Part shown: positions 53,101 through 64,000 of the stretch, piece after piece
Numbering within the stretch: the stretch's first letter is position 1
Layout: each line of letters begins with the position of its first letter
NCBI GenBank assembly: GCA_003255065.1
Contig: QAOA01002665.1
Coordinates: 312,411-376,410 of the forward strand
DNA: 64,000 bases
Direction of reading: 5' to 3'
Source of the DNA: Cercis canadensis
Taxonomy: Eukaryota > Streptophyta > Magnoliopsida > Fabales > Fabaceae
The notes under the pieces: generated by a model
Databases searched by the model: none
Told to the model about the DNA's origin: nothing
What the model saw: the letters and a program-made list of their open reading frames with translations, nothing else
Translations under genes and position numbers: made by a program

Positions 53101-56100
53101 ATTCTATATTGAAGTGATGCATACTGAGTTCCCAGGAACTCAAGATACATACAATTCTGTTTAATGGAAGCTTCTTTCGAGTAATATATAAAATCCCTTA
53201 ACTTCAATGGCATTGGCCATCCCCCAGGCAAACCCAAAGGACACACCACTGAAGAATCATATCCAGACAAATCGGTTACTGATAAAAAAGCAGTTTTTGC
53301 AAAATTGATGATGTTCCCTCCCTCAACCTCTCCTAGTGAGGAAAGATATGTATGCTCCCAACTAATTTGTAGACTCCAAATAGGATGACTACCATTCATG
53401 AGAAGCTGCAGGAACAAATGCACCCAGCGCAAAAGTTCAAGATATGTTATGTGAACATTAAGGCGTAGACCTTCATTCTTAGCATAAATGTGGGCTCTGG
53501 CCATTGAATCAACCAGTTGAGTAATAGGGATACCAGATAAGATGAGAAACCTCTTCACATCTTTAATTTCAGTGTCCTCACGGTTGTATCCCCTTCTATC
53601 CTCCAGTATCCAATATGGCTGCATCATAAATATTTCAACTCCCCGATTACGCATTGCTCGGGAGACTTCCCCATACTTGGGATTAACTGTGAGAAACATA
53701 CGAAAATTAGGGTGTGGATGGAGAACCAATGGGCTTCCATCAACAATTCCACGCTCATTAACTGTAATTGATCCAGAAGGTTCCACCAAAGAGTTGATTC
53801 TATCCAGAACCTAGGGACAAAAATTTCAAAAGATAATGAGAGAGATGAACTTATTAGTTTGAACTTCATACATATTGACATTCCCTTTATACATGAACAG
53901 GAAAAACATAACTCTCTGTGGACATAGTATGCCTCACAAGCAAGCATGGTATATTACAAAATATAGAAAAACAAAATTTGTTCAGTATATAAATCACATA
54001 CCGTGGGGTTACATAGATTTGCATTCTCTAAAACAATCCATTCACCACATTCTATAGCCTTGATCAGTAATCCTGTAACCCATTCAAATTTTGCTGATAT
54101 TAGCCCTCTCTGATGATCCTCTTTCAGTTTCAAAATTGTCTTCAGAGCCACATCAAGTTCCTTGGTTGAATAAGAAACAGGGAGAGATCTCTTCTCTATG
54201 TCCAACTTTAATTGTTCAATGATCTCCACCACCAAACTAAGAGAACAAACAATTTTATTCCAGATTTCAACATAATTTGAAGTAAAACTGGCCACAGCAT
54301 CAAACTTCATACCGGATAAGAAAGAAATCCATCTGCTAACTAAATCCTCTTTTTCACTAAGGAATGCATGTTTTTTAACCTCTAGTTGCAAACTGCAGTA
54401 TTCACTAACATAGTACTCAACTTGAGCAACAACAGAGCGAAAATTTCGCAAGGCATCATATTGTTCAAAAGATCCAAGTAATTCAGATATATCAGTTGCA
54501 GATGAAAGATTCAATTCATTCAGTACATTGCCTGTGAGGTTAGCAAGTATTCTTATCAATGAAGTTTTTCCTGAGCATGATGGGCCAATCAAGATACATA
54601 ACCATTGATGCTCTACACACTGAGCAGCAGCTTCCAAGCTTTGTCGAATTTCAGGCATAATCTGGAGCTGACTTCTTGAAGTCAAAGATGATTGGACATG
54701 ATTCCTCTTAATAGTCGAGTTCCCCACAATTAAATGATGTGAATTGAGCTGAACACGAGGATAAGGATTTATAGATGGTGTCAACTCAAAAATCTCCCTG
54801 TAGAGTCGCAGGACTTCCTTTCGATCAGGTTCCGTACGCATCCTTTGAATGTACACAGTGTTAAGAAAGGAAAATTCTCTTGAGCGTTTAGGGGCATCTA
54901 CATTACAGAAATGGAAATATTAGGGAAGAAAAGGGAATGACTTTCTGCATGATATGTGAATATCCAGAATGGGGAAAAAAAGGTGTGTGTGTGTATGTTG
55001 GTGTGGGGGAAGGTACCATCAGATTGGATTTGAAAGAAAGAGAAAACATAATAGAACCTTGAATTAGCTGACATGAACGAATTACATCACGGAGATTGAA
55101 CTCCCAAGGAAAGCCATCCTTAGCAAACTTATGATGCAACATGGTATCTTCATGTATCCTTCTATTGAATAAGATTAACTTTGAGAGTAAAGGCCTTGAA
55201 ATTGCAGGATAAAGTGATCTACAAATGAAAATATAATCATCCTCAACTAACTCATCCACATACACCTGTAACAAAGTGACCCAAAAAACACAATTAATAG
55301 ATAATGCAAAGCAATAAACTTGCTCAAAATCAAAGCAAGATTATACCAGCATACCTTAGTAAATCGGTTTAAGAATGATCTTGGAAGGCCCTTCCTTCCA
55401 CCACCTTGGTGTGATGGATTTTGACAGGCAAACACTCTAAATGATGGGGGACATTTATAAGTATGACCTAGCTCTGGTATAAACACCTCAGCTCGGTGAT
55501 CCAAAATAGCATTCAAACCCTGATTAAAATGAACTACGTTACTCCACATTCTTTGCACTGGCAAAAGCCAACACCCTTTCTCCCACAAATAATAATATAA
55601 GAAACAAAGGGAAGGAAAAAATTGGGGTGGTAAGCTTAAATGATTACTTATCCCAAAAAAAAAGAAGCAGAAAAATAAAAAATAAAAAAAACAATATCAG
55701 AAAATTGCCTCTAAAACAGATTGTGGAGCAAGATTAAGCTCATCAAGCAAAACCCAACAGCCGTCCTTCAGGGCCTGCAGAAACAAGTAAAGCTGGAAGT
55801 AAAATACATGTCAAAAGTGTGATGAACATGATAATTTTCATCTCAAGAGCATTTGACCTGCAATAGTATTCCATCAGACCAGGAAAACTTCATTCCCTGA
55901 TTACTTTCCACGGGTAAATCTGACCCCAATAGGTCCATCATATCAGTCTGAACTAAAAACAAAGTTAGAACGATAAATGCATAAACTAACAAGATTAGCA
56001 CAGAAGAAGAAGAATTGAATAAATTAAGTTACTAAGAAAGGTGAAGTGCTATAAGATAATTTGAATAAGATAGATTACTGACCTGCTCAGATAAGTTTAT

Positions 56101-59100
56101 CCGCACCACTTTATGTCCCGAAAATTTTCCCAAAGCAACAATTAAACTTGTTTTCCCAACACCTGGACTACCTTCCAGTAAAACTGCAAACCAGTGATCA
56201 ATTTACAATGTTAAATAAAAAAATTATGTAAGAAAAATTTCAGAGATAGAATAAAAGGCAAAGTAATGCTCCTGAAGAAATATACCAGGTTTTGGAAGCT
56301 GCAGAGCCCGCAAAACTCTCAATGCATTTCTGCGGGTTGTTGGTGCCAAAAATTCAAACTCCCCAACCTCATAATTGCCACAACCTATAAGCATAAGCCA
56401 AAAGTCATAAAAACAAGAAAGCATCTGGTTGCTTAACTCTTTCAATAAATAATGTTTACTAAAAGGGAAGGAGAGAACAAAGAAGGTAGGCAACAAGTCC
56501 TCCTAGGCACCAAAAAAAAAAAAACTCCAGGTTGATAGATGATGGCTAATCAAGCATATCTATGATCCTTGGGCCAAACCTCTAAAGGAATTCCAGTCTT
56601 TAAAAGGGTACTCAGAAAAGAGAAATAAAACCTATAATTGAAGTGAACAGATACTAAGAGTATTATAAGCAGATTTATTATTGATTTGAAACCTTGATGA
56701 AATTTACCCTGAAATAGCACTAAGAAAAAGTCAAAACCGGAACAGAAAGTAGAATGCTGTATTACATAATTACCTTTCTTGATATAGAATGGATCAATGC
56801 CAAATAAATCATCACATTGCAAATGATCAATTTGTGGCATATCCAGTGTTTTTCCAAATTCACCCCAACTGTAGTTACCCATTCTTGAAAGTTTTGAATA
56901 TAAAGAATCACTTTCATCCACCTGTAAAACACGGCATTCACAACTAGTCGCTAAGAATGATAATGATGTGGGAATTTAAACAAGAAGCCAAAAGTATAAC
57001 AAAGGCACACATTCCTAGCACACAAACTGAAAACTGCAAGAGAATCTCAATCCATGATACTTGATAATTTTTTTCCGCTTACAAAGGCAGCTCTGAAATT
57101 ATATAATATAACAGATCCCCCTATAAAGTTTGGTCTTGTTAATTATGTTGGAAAATGAAGTTAGTTTTCACATTCTTTTGTTTAATCAACAATGAATTTA
57201 TTAGACACAGATGATAAGATATCCTCCTAAAACAACAAAAATATAAGAACAGAATCAGACTTTTCACTTTTCTCAAATAAATTTTAAGCAAACTTGCTTT
57301 GGTATTCTCTTCTTCTTTTTCAGGTAAGATGATCATCGGTGGATTGCTAGCTCTGGATAGCAATATCCTCTAACCCTATAGGTTATAGCAAAGTAATTGT
57401 AGAACCTCACCTCTTCAACTGTGATATATAAAACACCCTTCCATAAAACTGTAAGGCAAATCCAGATGCTCAACATTGCATAAGGAAAAGTACCAAATGC
57501 CACAGAATGCCTTTATTTACTGATGACATCAATTATCTCTAAGCACTTCCATCAATAATCAGCAACTAGTTTCCTATGCACTTCCCCTCAGTTCTTATGC
57601 TCGTCTTACTGAGAGGAACATAACAATGTCTTCACTACATTGACAAAAAATACAGCTAAAAAGCTATAATAAGAAGATATTGTACCCATCTATGAACTAC
57701 ATCAATAACAATAACTATACACGGAAGCTTTTACAAAACATGATTTTTCTTGGGTACTTGATAATAGATTTTCAGAGCACAGAAATGGAAAAAGAGAGAG
57801 AGACATGAATAAAAGGTTGGGGAGGGGGACCATAACAACACACCCTCAGCTTGTGTAGAAGAAATGATAAACATCTCTCCCTCAACTCTTCAGCTTCCCA
57901 TTTTGAAATCCCTGTCCCTGTTGAAGTTGTACAAAAACAACTGTTAACCCAACAAAAACAATAACAAGAAACCATAATTTACTGCTATCAGAAATGGAGA
58001 CAACAATACCAAAAAATATCAACAACAATTTGAGATAAAGAGTAAAACAGAATCTTGACAGAAAGACATCAAACTTATACGTTAATCCATGCGTACACAA
58101 TGAGTGGTGTATAACTACATGTGTAAGCAGGGAAGTGAGACTTTATACTTGGATAGAAAAAGAAACTTCATTAGAAAGTGAGACTGTTGACCGTTCATTG
58201 TTGAATTGTCTTGTCAAGTATGTTGGAGATAAGTTTCAAGTGCTACTGCAGAAGAACATGTGCACTTTGAAGGGCTGTTCTCAAATGCATTATGTGATGT
58301 CTTTGACTTGAGAGAAATTATTGTATTTTTAATAGCAAAGGGAAGTCTTTGGAGCAACTCGAGTAGTTTCCAAGTGTCTGTTTTCTTGATGTCATGCACA
58401 TCTAATTTTGACTGTTGCATCTCATATACTAAACTTCTAATTTCTCAAGCTCTTCAACAAATTCTTGGTCACCTTTTAAACTAGCTTCTTTCATTGGACG
58501 TGTATATATGATGGAAACACACAAGCATGCGCATATATAAAACCCAATACAATGCTACAAGAAGAAGAAAAGGGTTAAGGGAAAGGAAGTTAACTTATTA
58601 TTTTTAAGGGAAAAGACGGGACCCAGGAACTCTAAAAAAAAATTCAGACTTTTTCACACATAAAGGAAATCATTGATTCATTGAAACAAACCCAAAGTGT
58701 TTATGCAGTAGTATAACAGCCCAAACAGAGTTTGAAAGTAATATCAAAATAAAAGAGATTAGGAGATTAATGTGAAATCAAAATGTAAATAGTTAAAAAT
58801 AATAATATCCTTTTCCCGATATAAATAAGATATAGATATAAATAAAGAAAAGATAAATCTATGACAAGATGTACCTAAACTTAATCCATCAAGCAAAACA
58901 AGGAACACTCCATGAAGAACTGCATATTCAGGTCCTAAGCTTTCTTCCGTCACATTGAAAAAAGCAACCCAAGAAATTAGATCTCTCACAGTAAGCATTC
59001 TCCCCGGATGTAATTGATTGAACCACTGGAAAGCACAGGGGGGGAAAACAAAGTGAATCATGCAGTACTTAGTCTGATAATATGGCCAATGGAACTAACA

Positions 59101-62100
59101 GAAAAACATTAGCATTTTATCGTACTAATATATTACAAACAGCAGCAGCCATAAAGTAATAACTACCTAATCAATTAACATCTGTCTATGCATTTCACAC
59201 CACAATTAATTATCATTAAAATTAACAAAAAAATGAACTGACCATGCATGCCCAAAAACTGGTAGCAAAGCAAGAACCTAAATACAACCAAGATCTATAA
59301 CTGCAACAGAAAATCTAAGAGGGAAAATATAATTATAGGTTTCACAATAAAATCAAAGTGAGAAAAGAAAGCAAGAATGTGAAATTAACTCGCATAAATT
59401 TATATAAATTGGTAAAAAGAGTATAAAATAATGTTAAATTATTCTAGTTAATGACACAAATTGCTGCAAATGCACTAATAAGAAGGGTTACATCAAGATA
59501 GCAGAAAGACAGATGGAATGCCAAAAGAAGGTACAAACAGAAGAGCAGGGTATCAGCAATGATGTGCTCAAAGCTAAAGATTTTACATGAGAAAAAGTAA
59601 ACCAAGGACTTTAATAATAAATCTGGAGATAACATACCTCCCAAAAACGTAACATAGCATCAACAATGATTGACAACTTTTCTTGATAAATAGGGTCCAA
59701 GTTGCCCGAATCTTTAACCTTCAAAATTCTGCAAATAAAAGAATATTTAACTTGACAGCAAATATGTATAACAATAAACAAATGTTGTTTATCTAAGCAA
59801 ACATCCTCTTTGAATCAAGAGAAATTCAGGCTTGATAAATCATAAACCCATCTGGAATTGATATTCGGATATATATGTGATGTGTTACTCTAATTTGGAC
59901 TCAACAGTGCATCTTTTCTTACACAGTCCAGTGGCCACCTCCATTTGGAATAGATTTTTTAGATTGGTTGGCTTGGCTATCATGGGGGTTGCCCTCAGAG
60001 CTTGGACATCTCATTAGCTTCAGAGGTTATGGCAACAATTAGGAACATAAAGTTCTATGGTTGTGTGCAACGTACGCTCTCATTTGGTAAATTTGGCTGG
60101 AGCAAAATACAAAGATTTTCCAGAGGTATATGACCTTGGGCTGTTTTTGGAATAGGATTGTGTTGTTGTCCTCCCTCTGGTGCTCAGCAAATGGTTTCCT
60201 TAAGGGAGAGCCTTTCCAAAAATGCAGAGGGATGGAACAACCCTTATGTATAAATATCGTTTGTTTTATTGTTTCTCTCCAAGGATAGCTTATCCTCCTC
60301 ATCCTTTGTAAACCCCCTCCTTCTAATACAATTTCTACTTTTATGAAAATATAAATATTAAAATAAAATATACAAATCCTCAATCCGTGAAACTTAAAGG
60401 TACCTCTTCAGAGCAATGTCTCGAAGCTCATCTAGATCACTAACTGGGGGAACCCATATCTCTGTGAAGCGGTTGCGCAGTGCTGGAGATAGTTCCTTCT
60501 TACCATAATCACCACCAGGGTTCATTGTTGCAAGAACAAAGAAATTTGAATGAGCTGTTATTTTCTCCAGATCGGACCCTCCTTTCTCAGCCAAAGACTG
60601 CAAAAGCATGAAAAAGGTGAGAACTAAGAAAATTGCTAGAAGTAATAGGAATAGACGTGAAAAGACAAGTAAACGGAGTTGCAAACAGATGATTCTCAGT
60701 AGCTGAACATTAAGTCAAAAAAGTAGGGTCAAACTGCTTTTACCCCCTTGGCAGTTTTGCTAAGAAGCAGAAAAAGTCCTTTTGCTTTCACACCCATGAA
60801 CCCAGTCAAGAGTAGAAGCCATTTTGTTTTAGGAGGACACCTTTCATTTGCTTCTGTAACCTATTTCTTCTTTAACGAATTCTTTTTTCTGTAAAGATTC
60901 TATAGAAAATTAACTTACTAGTTTCCTTTCTGGCTCCAACACACTATTCAATCTTTCAAGTACACTATCATCTGCCAACGATATTTCATCCACAAGAAAG
61001 AGATCACCATCTTTCATTGCTTGTACAAGGGGCCCATCCTGCCACACAAATATACTCTGCCACTTCTGATGCAGCACGTCAAGGTCCAACTTCATTCGCT
61101 CAAAAGCACATAGATCTTCTGCGGTGACATTAGGACAATAAACTTGGCCTTCTTTATATTTCCTTATCATACAGCTGAGCAGATCAAGGGTTGAAGAAGC
61201 TTGATCTATGTCAGAAGAAACAGACTACAGCAGGAAACAACAAATGAGCTTTTTGTATTGTGAATAACATGGATTTTGAAAAAACAAGAAGGAGGATGAG
61301 GAGGAGGTAAGGAAATCAGATGTAGAAATAAGAGCCCTCTAAATGCAGCAAAAATAGAAAGCATGAGAGATGGAGAAAAATCCAGGGCTCAGTAATCATA
61401 TTCATAAAGGTCAACTTTGCAATTATTTGTAGCATTCCAAATGTAAAAGATAAAATAAAATAAAAACAAATATAGCACTCACAAGGTCTTCAGGGAAACA
61501 AGTAAAAGCATTTAGCTTCAACTCTTCAACTATTTCTTTATAGTTAGATATCAGTCTAGATCTCTCTCGAATAGGACGGAACCCCTGCAACGCATATTCT
61601 GGTCAGCACTTTGGCTAATAAAACTAATATATATTTCTGAGAAGATGCCTTACAAAAAATAAAATTAGAAGGAAATGTATGAGAAACAACCAACCCCAAT
61701 AAAATCAGATGTTTCTGAATACTGATGACAATTCAAGATATGTAACTTCAACTGCAAACAAGCACTTAGTAACTGACAGACAGTAGTCTTCCCTCCACCT
61801 GTTTCCCCAACAAGCAGTACAGGCTCACGCAATTTGAAGCAGCGTTCCACAAGGAAGTATAACCTCTGCATACTTTTGGTCAAGATAACACTGCATGGGA
61901 CAGAACCATCCATGAGATTCAAGTGAACATATCATTTCCGACCAGGGGGAGCAAAATTAAGGAACCCATCCATACCTTTCAACACCCTCTGATCCTCCTG
62001 GACCAATGCACAAACTGGAAGAAATGTTCCCAGTATATGATATCTGCAATATTGTTAAAAGGTTTGATTTAGGATATACATATTGTTCAATCCTTTCTTT

Positions 62101-64000
62101 TCTTAACAAGTAATGTAACAGCCAATGATCTAAAAGAAAATTTTTCACAGATAAAATACCAAAATAAGATTTTAATTTCAAAAGAGTGGCAAAGAACTCA
62201 ACCCAAACAAAAAGGGCATTATCATAGATTACACAAATATTCAATACAAGAATATACAGATACATACAATACTCTGTATATAAACCCTGTTCTGTGGTCA
62301 ACACCAAAAAAAAAAAAAAATCTATCCATGAGGGAAAAAAATACTAGTGGCTTGATGGTAAAAAACAATATAGAGGAGAATATTACTACAGAATCTCGTC
62401 TCATATATAATTCAAACAATTGGTTTGAAACAACTTAAACTAGATAAGATACTACATCAGCAAAAATACCATAGAAAAAACTTGTTAGAGCAAAGACAAG
62501 GAAAATGTACACAGTGTGACCTTTCATTCACCTCATTTTTGAAGATATGTTTGCATATTATGTACAGTACATAGAGATCAGATCAATACTCCAAAAGCCG
62601 CAAAGCACATAGTAGGAAGCAGGGCAGTGGTGAAAAGTAACAATAACTATTATCCATTGGCTACCCATAGATGTGCAGGAAACACAGAAAGAAAGGAACA
62701 ATACCTGATTGTATAAATTGTTTTTGTTTAGTTGAACCCGAAGATGTTTCTCTAAAACTTTTTGAACAACAGATTTTTCATCCTCATCCCGTAGCCTTTC
62801 AGCCAAAAGATAATACCCATCTTTTGCCAAATCTTCGTAGGACTTCCCAAATTCTGCATAACGGTTAGCCCAACGAAACAAGTCTCGAGGAGTTATAAAT
62901 CCATGTTTTCCAGCAAAGACTCTGCTAGTCTGCCTGTGCAACTGAAGCTCCTTCATTATGTCAACCATCTTTTTAGCATAGCTTTCAGGAATTTTACATC
63001 TCTGCTCCAATATTGTGCTCAACTCATTATCTGGAATTTCACCAACGTGAATCTCCACAAAACGGTTGCGAAATGCCCGAGACAGCATCTTGCGCCCACC
63101 ATAAAGATTAGGTGGATTTTGAGTGGCGAAAAGCATGAAGTCTGGATGTGCACGTATGGTTACTTGCAGTTCAGGAACAAAAAGCTCTCTATTATCGTCA
63201 AGTAATCGGTTCAATGCTTCCAGCACATCAGATGGGGCTAAGTTAAGCTCATCCAGTACAATCCAGTAACCATTTCTTACAGCTTTAACCAGTACACCTT
63301 CATGGAAAACAAGCTTCCCACTAGTATCAGTTATATAAGAACCTAGATACTCTTGCAAATCGGTGTGCTCATGATTATTGATTCTTACAAACTCATGACC
63401 AGTTATTGCAGCAAGATACTGAACAAGACTAGTTTTTCCACTGGATGTGGGTCCCTGTAAAAGAACAGGATATCTTTTTATTAGAACCGCACGAGCCAAA
63501 TTCCCAAGATGCTCCTTTACACTTTTAGTTAGAACATAGCTTGGCAAGCAGGCATCAGAGTTGGAGGTTAAATAGCGATCGAAAGGTACATGTGGAGGTA
63601 TATGTCCCCCCAACAAAGACAATATCATCCGGCTCATTATTTTAGCACTGGGTCCATCCAACAATGTGAGGAAAAACATACTGAAACCATCATACAATGC
63701 TTTTTGAAATCCAAATTTTCTTTCTGCCTTCCTTGTATATTCTAGAGCTCGATAAAGAGACCTTAAACTGTATTGTGGTTTCTGATTAGCACCATCCTGC
63801 AAACTCTCTTCAGATTGCCTCTTGGATTCTTTATAGAAACACACAATTTTCTTCACGAGTTCTCGATCCTTGTGGCCATCACTAATAAACTGATTAATAA
63901 ATAGACTCAGATCATTGTCATCCAAAACATCATCAACACAATACTCGGTAAATCTACTTCTCAAAGAGAATGGCAGATCCCGTTTTCCAGCATCCGTTGC
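33965..64000 (-). CDS. MDN1: Midasin (MDN1/Rea1), dynein-like AAA+ ATPase of 60S ribosome maturation; 5' end outside the window
   Basis: Giant nuclear ATPase that removes assembly factors (Ytm1- and Rsa4-type, via their UBL/MIDO domains) from pre-60S particles. The window holds the end of AAA2, AAA3-AAA6, linker, acidic region and MIDAS/VWA domain, in about 61 exons joined in frame. C-terminal exons: 33965-33997, 34151-34285, 34367-34465, 34564-34743, 34905-35186, 35301-37019, 37123-37329, 37529-37675, 37754-38059. N-ward exons down to 52272 are listed in the domain entries. The first bases at the right edge read ATDAGKRDLPFSLRSRF, a post-AAA2 motif, so the gene continues beyond 64,000. The C-terminus is EALPRTLADLLRQ then WLELMQHSMD and stop. 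No nonsense codon or frameshift was found in exons; one junction (49,361 to 49,126 or 49,13x) could not be phased with certainty. Three introns use GC donors. Essential gene in plants studied, usually single-copy. Confidence 0.95.
35301..37329 (-). other. MDN1: MDN1 acidic D/E-rich region
   Basis: Exons 37123-37329 (69 codons) and 35301-37019 (573 codons). Asp, Glu and Ser dominate, with repeated short acidic runs (DSGEDDNIDGENEQLE, EDEKEDVDFMEVEDPEEQ-like). This is the flexible tether that links the linker to the substrate-binding MIDAS domain in all midasins. The end of the big exon (from about 35,520) becomes ordered again: WRRYELSTTKLSQELAEQLR, the conserved lead into the VWA domain. Confidence 0.9.
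38166..38252. repeat. Fold-back (hairpin) repeat in an MDN1 intron
   Basis: The left arm reads GTTTAGTATAAAAGTGAGAG and on to AGTGAATCCTGATCATT; the right arm, on the other strand, reads GTTTATTGTGAGAGTGAGAA and on to GAGTGAACCCTGACCATT. Loop of a few bases. Related motifs recur to about 38,450 (AGTGAGAGCAGTGGTTTAT), so a larger MITE from about 38,153 to 38,450 is likely. Confidence 0.6.
41878..41903. repeat. (ATT)n microsatellite in an MDN1 intron
   Basis: About eight ATT units next to an AAT-rich patch. Confidence 0.8.
41985..42126. repeat. Two-copy 71-bp tandem duplication in an MDN1 intron
   Basis: Copies start at 41,985 and 42,056 (both TTTGCTGTTTCACTTGC) and differ at only a couple of positions (CTTTAGC/CCTTAGC, ACCTTCC/ACCCTCC), so the duplication is recent. 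Confidence 0.8.
43032..43070. other. A-run containing NNN (43,050-43,052)
   Basis: Three unresolved bases within a poly-A tract inside an MDN1 intron; true tract length unknown. Confidence 0.8.
45017..45060. other. Assembly blemish: N between near-identical copies
   Basis: AAAGATTCTGTGTAGAGA and AAAGATTCTTTGTAGAGA flank a single N at 45,035 in an MDN1 intron, the same pattern as at 25,599. Confidence 0.7.
52272..54897 (-). other. MDN1: MDN1 AAA6 module and start of linker
   Basis: Two large exons, 54002-54897 and 52272-53810. Walker A is GPSCSGKTS, followed by a helical insertion of about 130 residues, then a Walker B position reading WIVLENANLCNP in place of the usual D-E pair, and LTVNPKYGEVSRAMRNRG with Gly after NR where other modules have NRF. 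AAA6 therefore probably binds nucleotide but is unlikely to hydrolyse it efficiently. The rest of the second exon is helical linker sequence. Confidence 0.9.
55058..56921 (-). other. MDN1: MDN1 AAA5 module
   Basis: Exons 56774-56921, 56286-56384, 56083-56183, 55858-55947, 55709-55774, 55355-55519, 55058-55265. Motifs: FEFLAPTTRRNALRVLRAL, Walker A GSPGVGKTS, RINLSEQTDMMDLLGSDLP, Walker B WVLLDELNLAPQSVLE, sensor 1 FACQNPSHQGGGRKGLPRS, arginine finger LNRFTKV. The 22-codon exon 55709-55774 holds Walker B and is followed by a GC donor; the protein continues as VLE then GLNAILDHR exactly as in the family, which supports that junction. Confidence 0.92.
58200..58495 (-). other. Unassigned coding-like patch in an MDN1 intron
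   Basis: The minus strand has a 68-codon open frame (MQQSKLDVHDIKKTDTWKLL and on) and upstream sequence in another frame (QEFVEELEKLE) that reads like a broken helical protein. It is not part of MDN1, since the flanking exons 58875-59025 and 57844-57917 join without it. Possibly a retroposed or transposon-borne fragment; family unknown. Confidence 0.3.
59898..60340 (+). mobile_element. LINE (L1-type) 3' fragment, antisense in an MDN1 intron
   Basis: The plus strand encodes, across two frames, VHLFLHSPVATSIWNRFF and then LWLCATYALIW, a stop, IWLEQNTKIF, matching the zinc-binding region at the C-terminal end of plant L1 reverse transcriptase ORF2 (pattern HLFxHCPVA...LW...IWxERNxRIF). The tail is followed by A/T-rich sequence near 60,345. 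Stops and shifts show it is long dead. It lies between MDN1 exons 60404-60597 and 59638-59728 and is opposite in direction. Confidence 0.65.
62705..64000 (-). other. MDN1: MDN1 exon: end of AAA2 and complete AAA3
   Basis: One exon of at least 432 codons. It starts (right edge) with the tail of AAA2 and continues through AAA3: Walker A GPTSSGKTS, sensor-side HEHTDLQEYLG, Walker B WIVLDELNLAP, sensor 1 FATQNPP, arginine finger FRNRFVEIH, then HGFITPRDLFRWANRY. All catalytic residues are present, so AAA3 should bind and hydrolyse ATP. The donor is CAG/GTATTG at 62,705. Confidence 0.93.

Larger units (their letters stand above)
57844..62043 (-). other. MDN1: MDN1 AAA4 module (exons 61976-62043 to 57844-57917)
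   Basis: Exons 61976-62043, 61695-61890, 61483-61584, 60919-61224, 60404-60597, 59638-59728, 58875-59025, 57844-57917, all in phase. Motifs: Walker A GETGGGKTT, then NCHQYSETSDFIG, Walker B LFLVDEISLADDS, sensor 1 LATMNPGGDYGKKELSPAL, arginine finger LRNRFTEIW. The later small exons encode the helical lid (LTVRDLISWVAFFN). A stretch between Walker A and B (61,224-61,000, VTAEDLCAFERMKLDLD) is the helix-2 insertion known in this ring position. A LINE fragment sits in the intron between 60404 and 59728. Confidence 0.9.

Noticed and set aside
62558..62704. Coding continuation after LYNQ in the AAA3 exon
   Set aside because: It reads through a GT donor at 62,705; the next exon (62,043) restores the family sequence.

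Overview
The window is nuclear DNA from a flowering plant, most likely a dicot. It is AT-rich, the genes are intron-rich, spacers carry degraded transposon pieces, and every recognisable protein is a plant family member (NF-YA, Alfin-like PHD, BDA1-like ankyrin/PGG, plant midasin). A few N bases inside A-runs show it comes from a draft assembly. I cannot name the species from sequence alone.

Layout. (1) 0.9-5.5 kb, plus strand: an NF-YA (CCAAT-box factor) gene with five coding exons, a long 5' leader and a miR169-type target site just after the stop. (2) 6.4-11.7 kb, plus: an Alfin1-like PHD-finger gene with five coding exons. (3) 13.5-15.4 kb, minus: an intronless-CDS mitochondrial carrier (SLC25A44-like) with a G-box, TATA-like box and 5' UTR intron upstream. 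(4) 15.7-33.5 kb: an accessory stretch. It holds a transposon-like element with terminal inverted repeats carrying a fragment of an ACC oxidase gene, a decaying cluster of ankyrin-repeat/PGG membrane protein copies (one nearly intact, five broken), a tRNA-derived SINE, a UBC27-like E2 pseudogene and a block of CACTA-type subterminal repeats. (5) 33.97 kb to the right edge, minus: the 3' four-fifths or so of the giant midasin gene MDN1. About 61 exons run from the end of AAA2 through AAA3-AAA6, the long linker, the acidic D/E-rich region and the C-terminal VWA/MIDAS domain. The 5' end lies beyond the window.

The genes do not form an operon or pathway. NF-YA and Alfin-like are nuclear regulators, the carrier acts in the mitochondrial inner membrane, the ankyrin/PGG family acts at membranes (often immunity-related), and midasin drives 60S ribosome maturation. 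Points of most interest are the captured ACC-oxidase fragment, the single-base homopolymer lesion in the only near-intact ankyrin gene, three GC-AG introns and two stop-free 3n introns in MDN1, and the miR169 site. I saw no evidence of a wholly new system.
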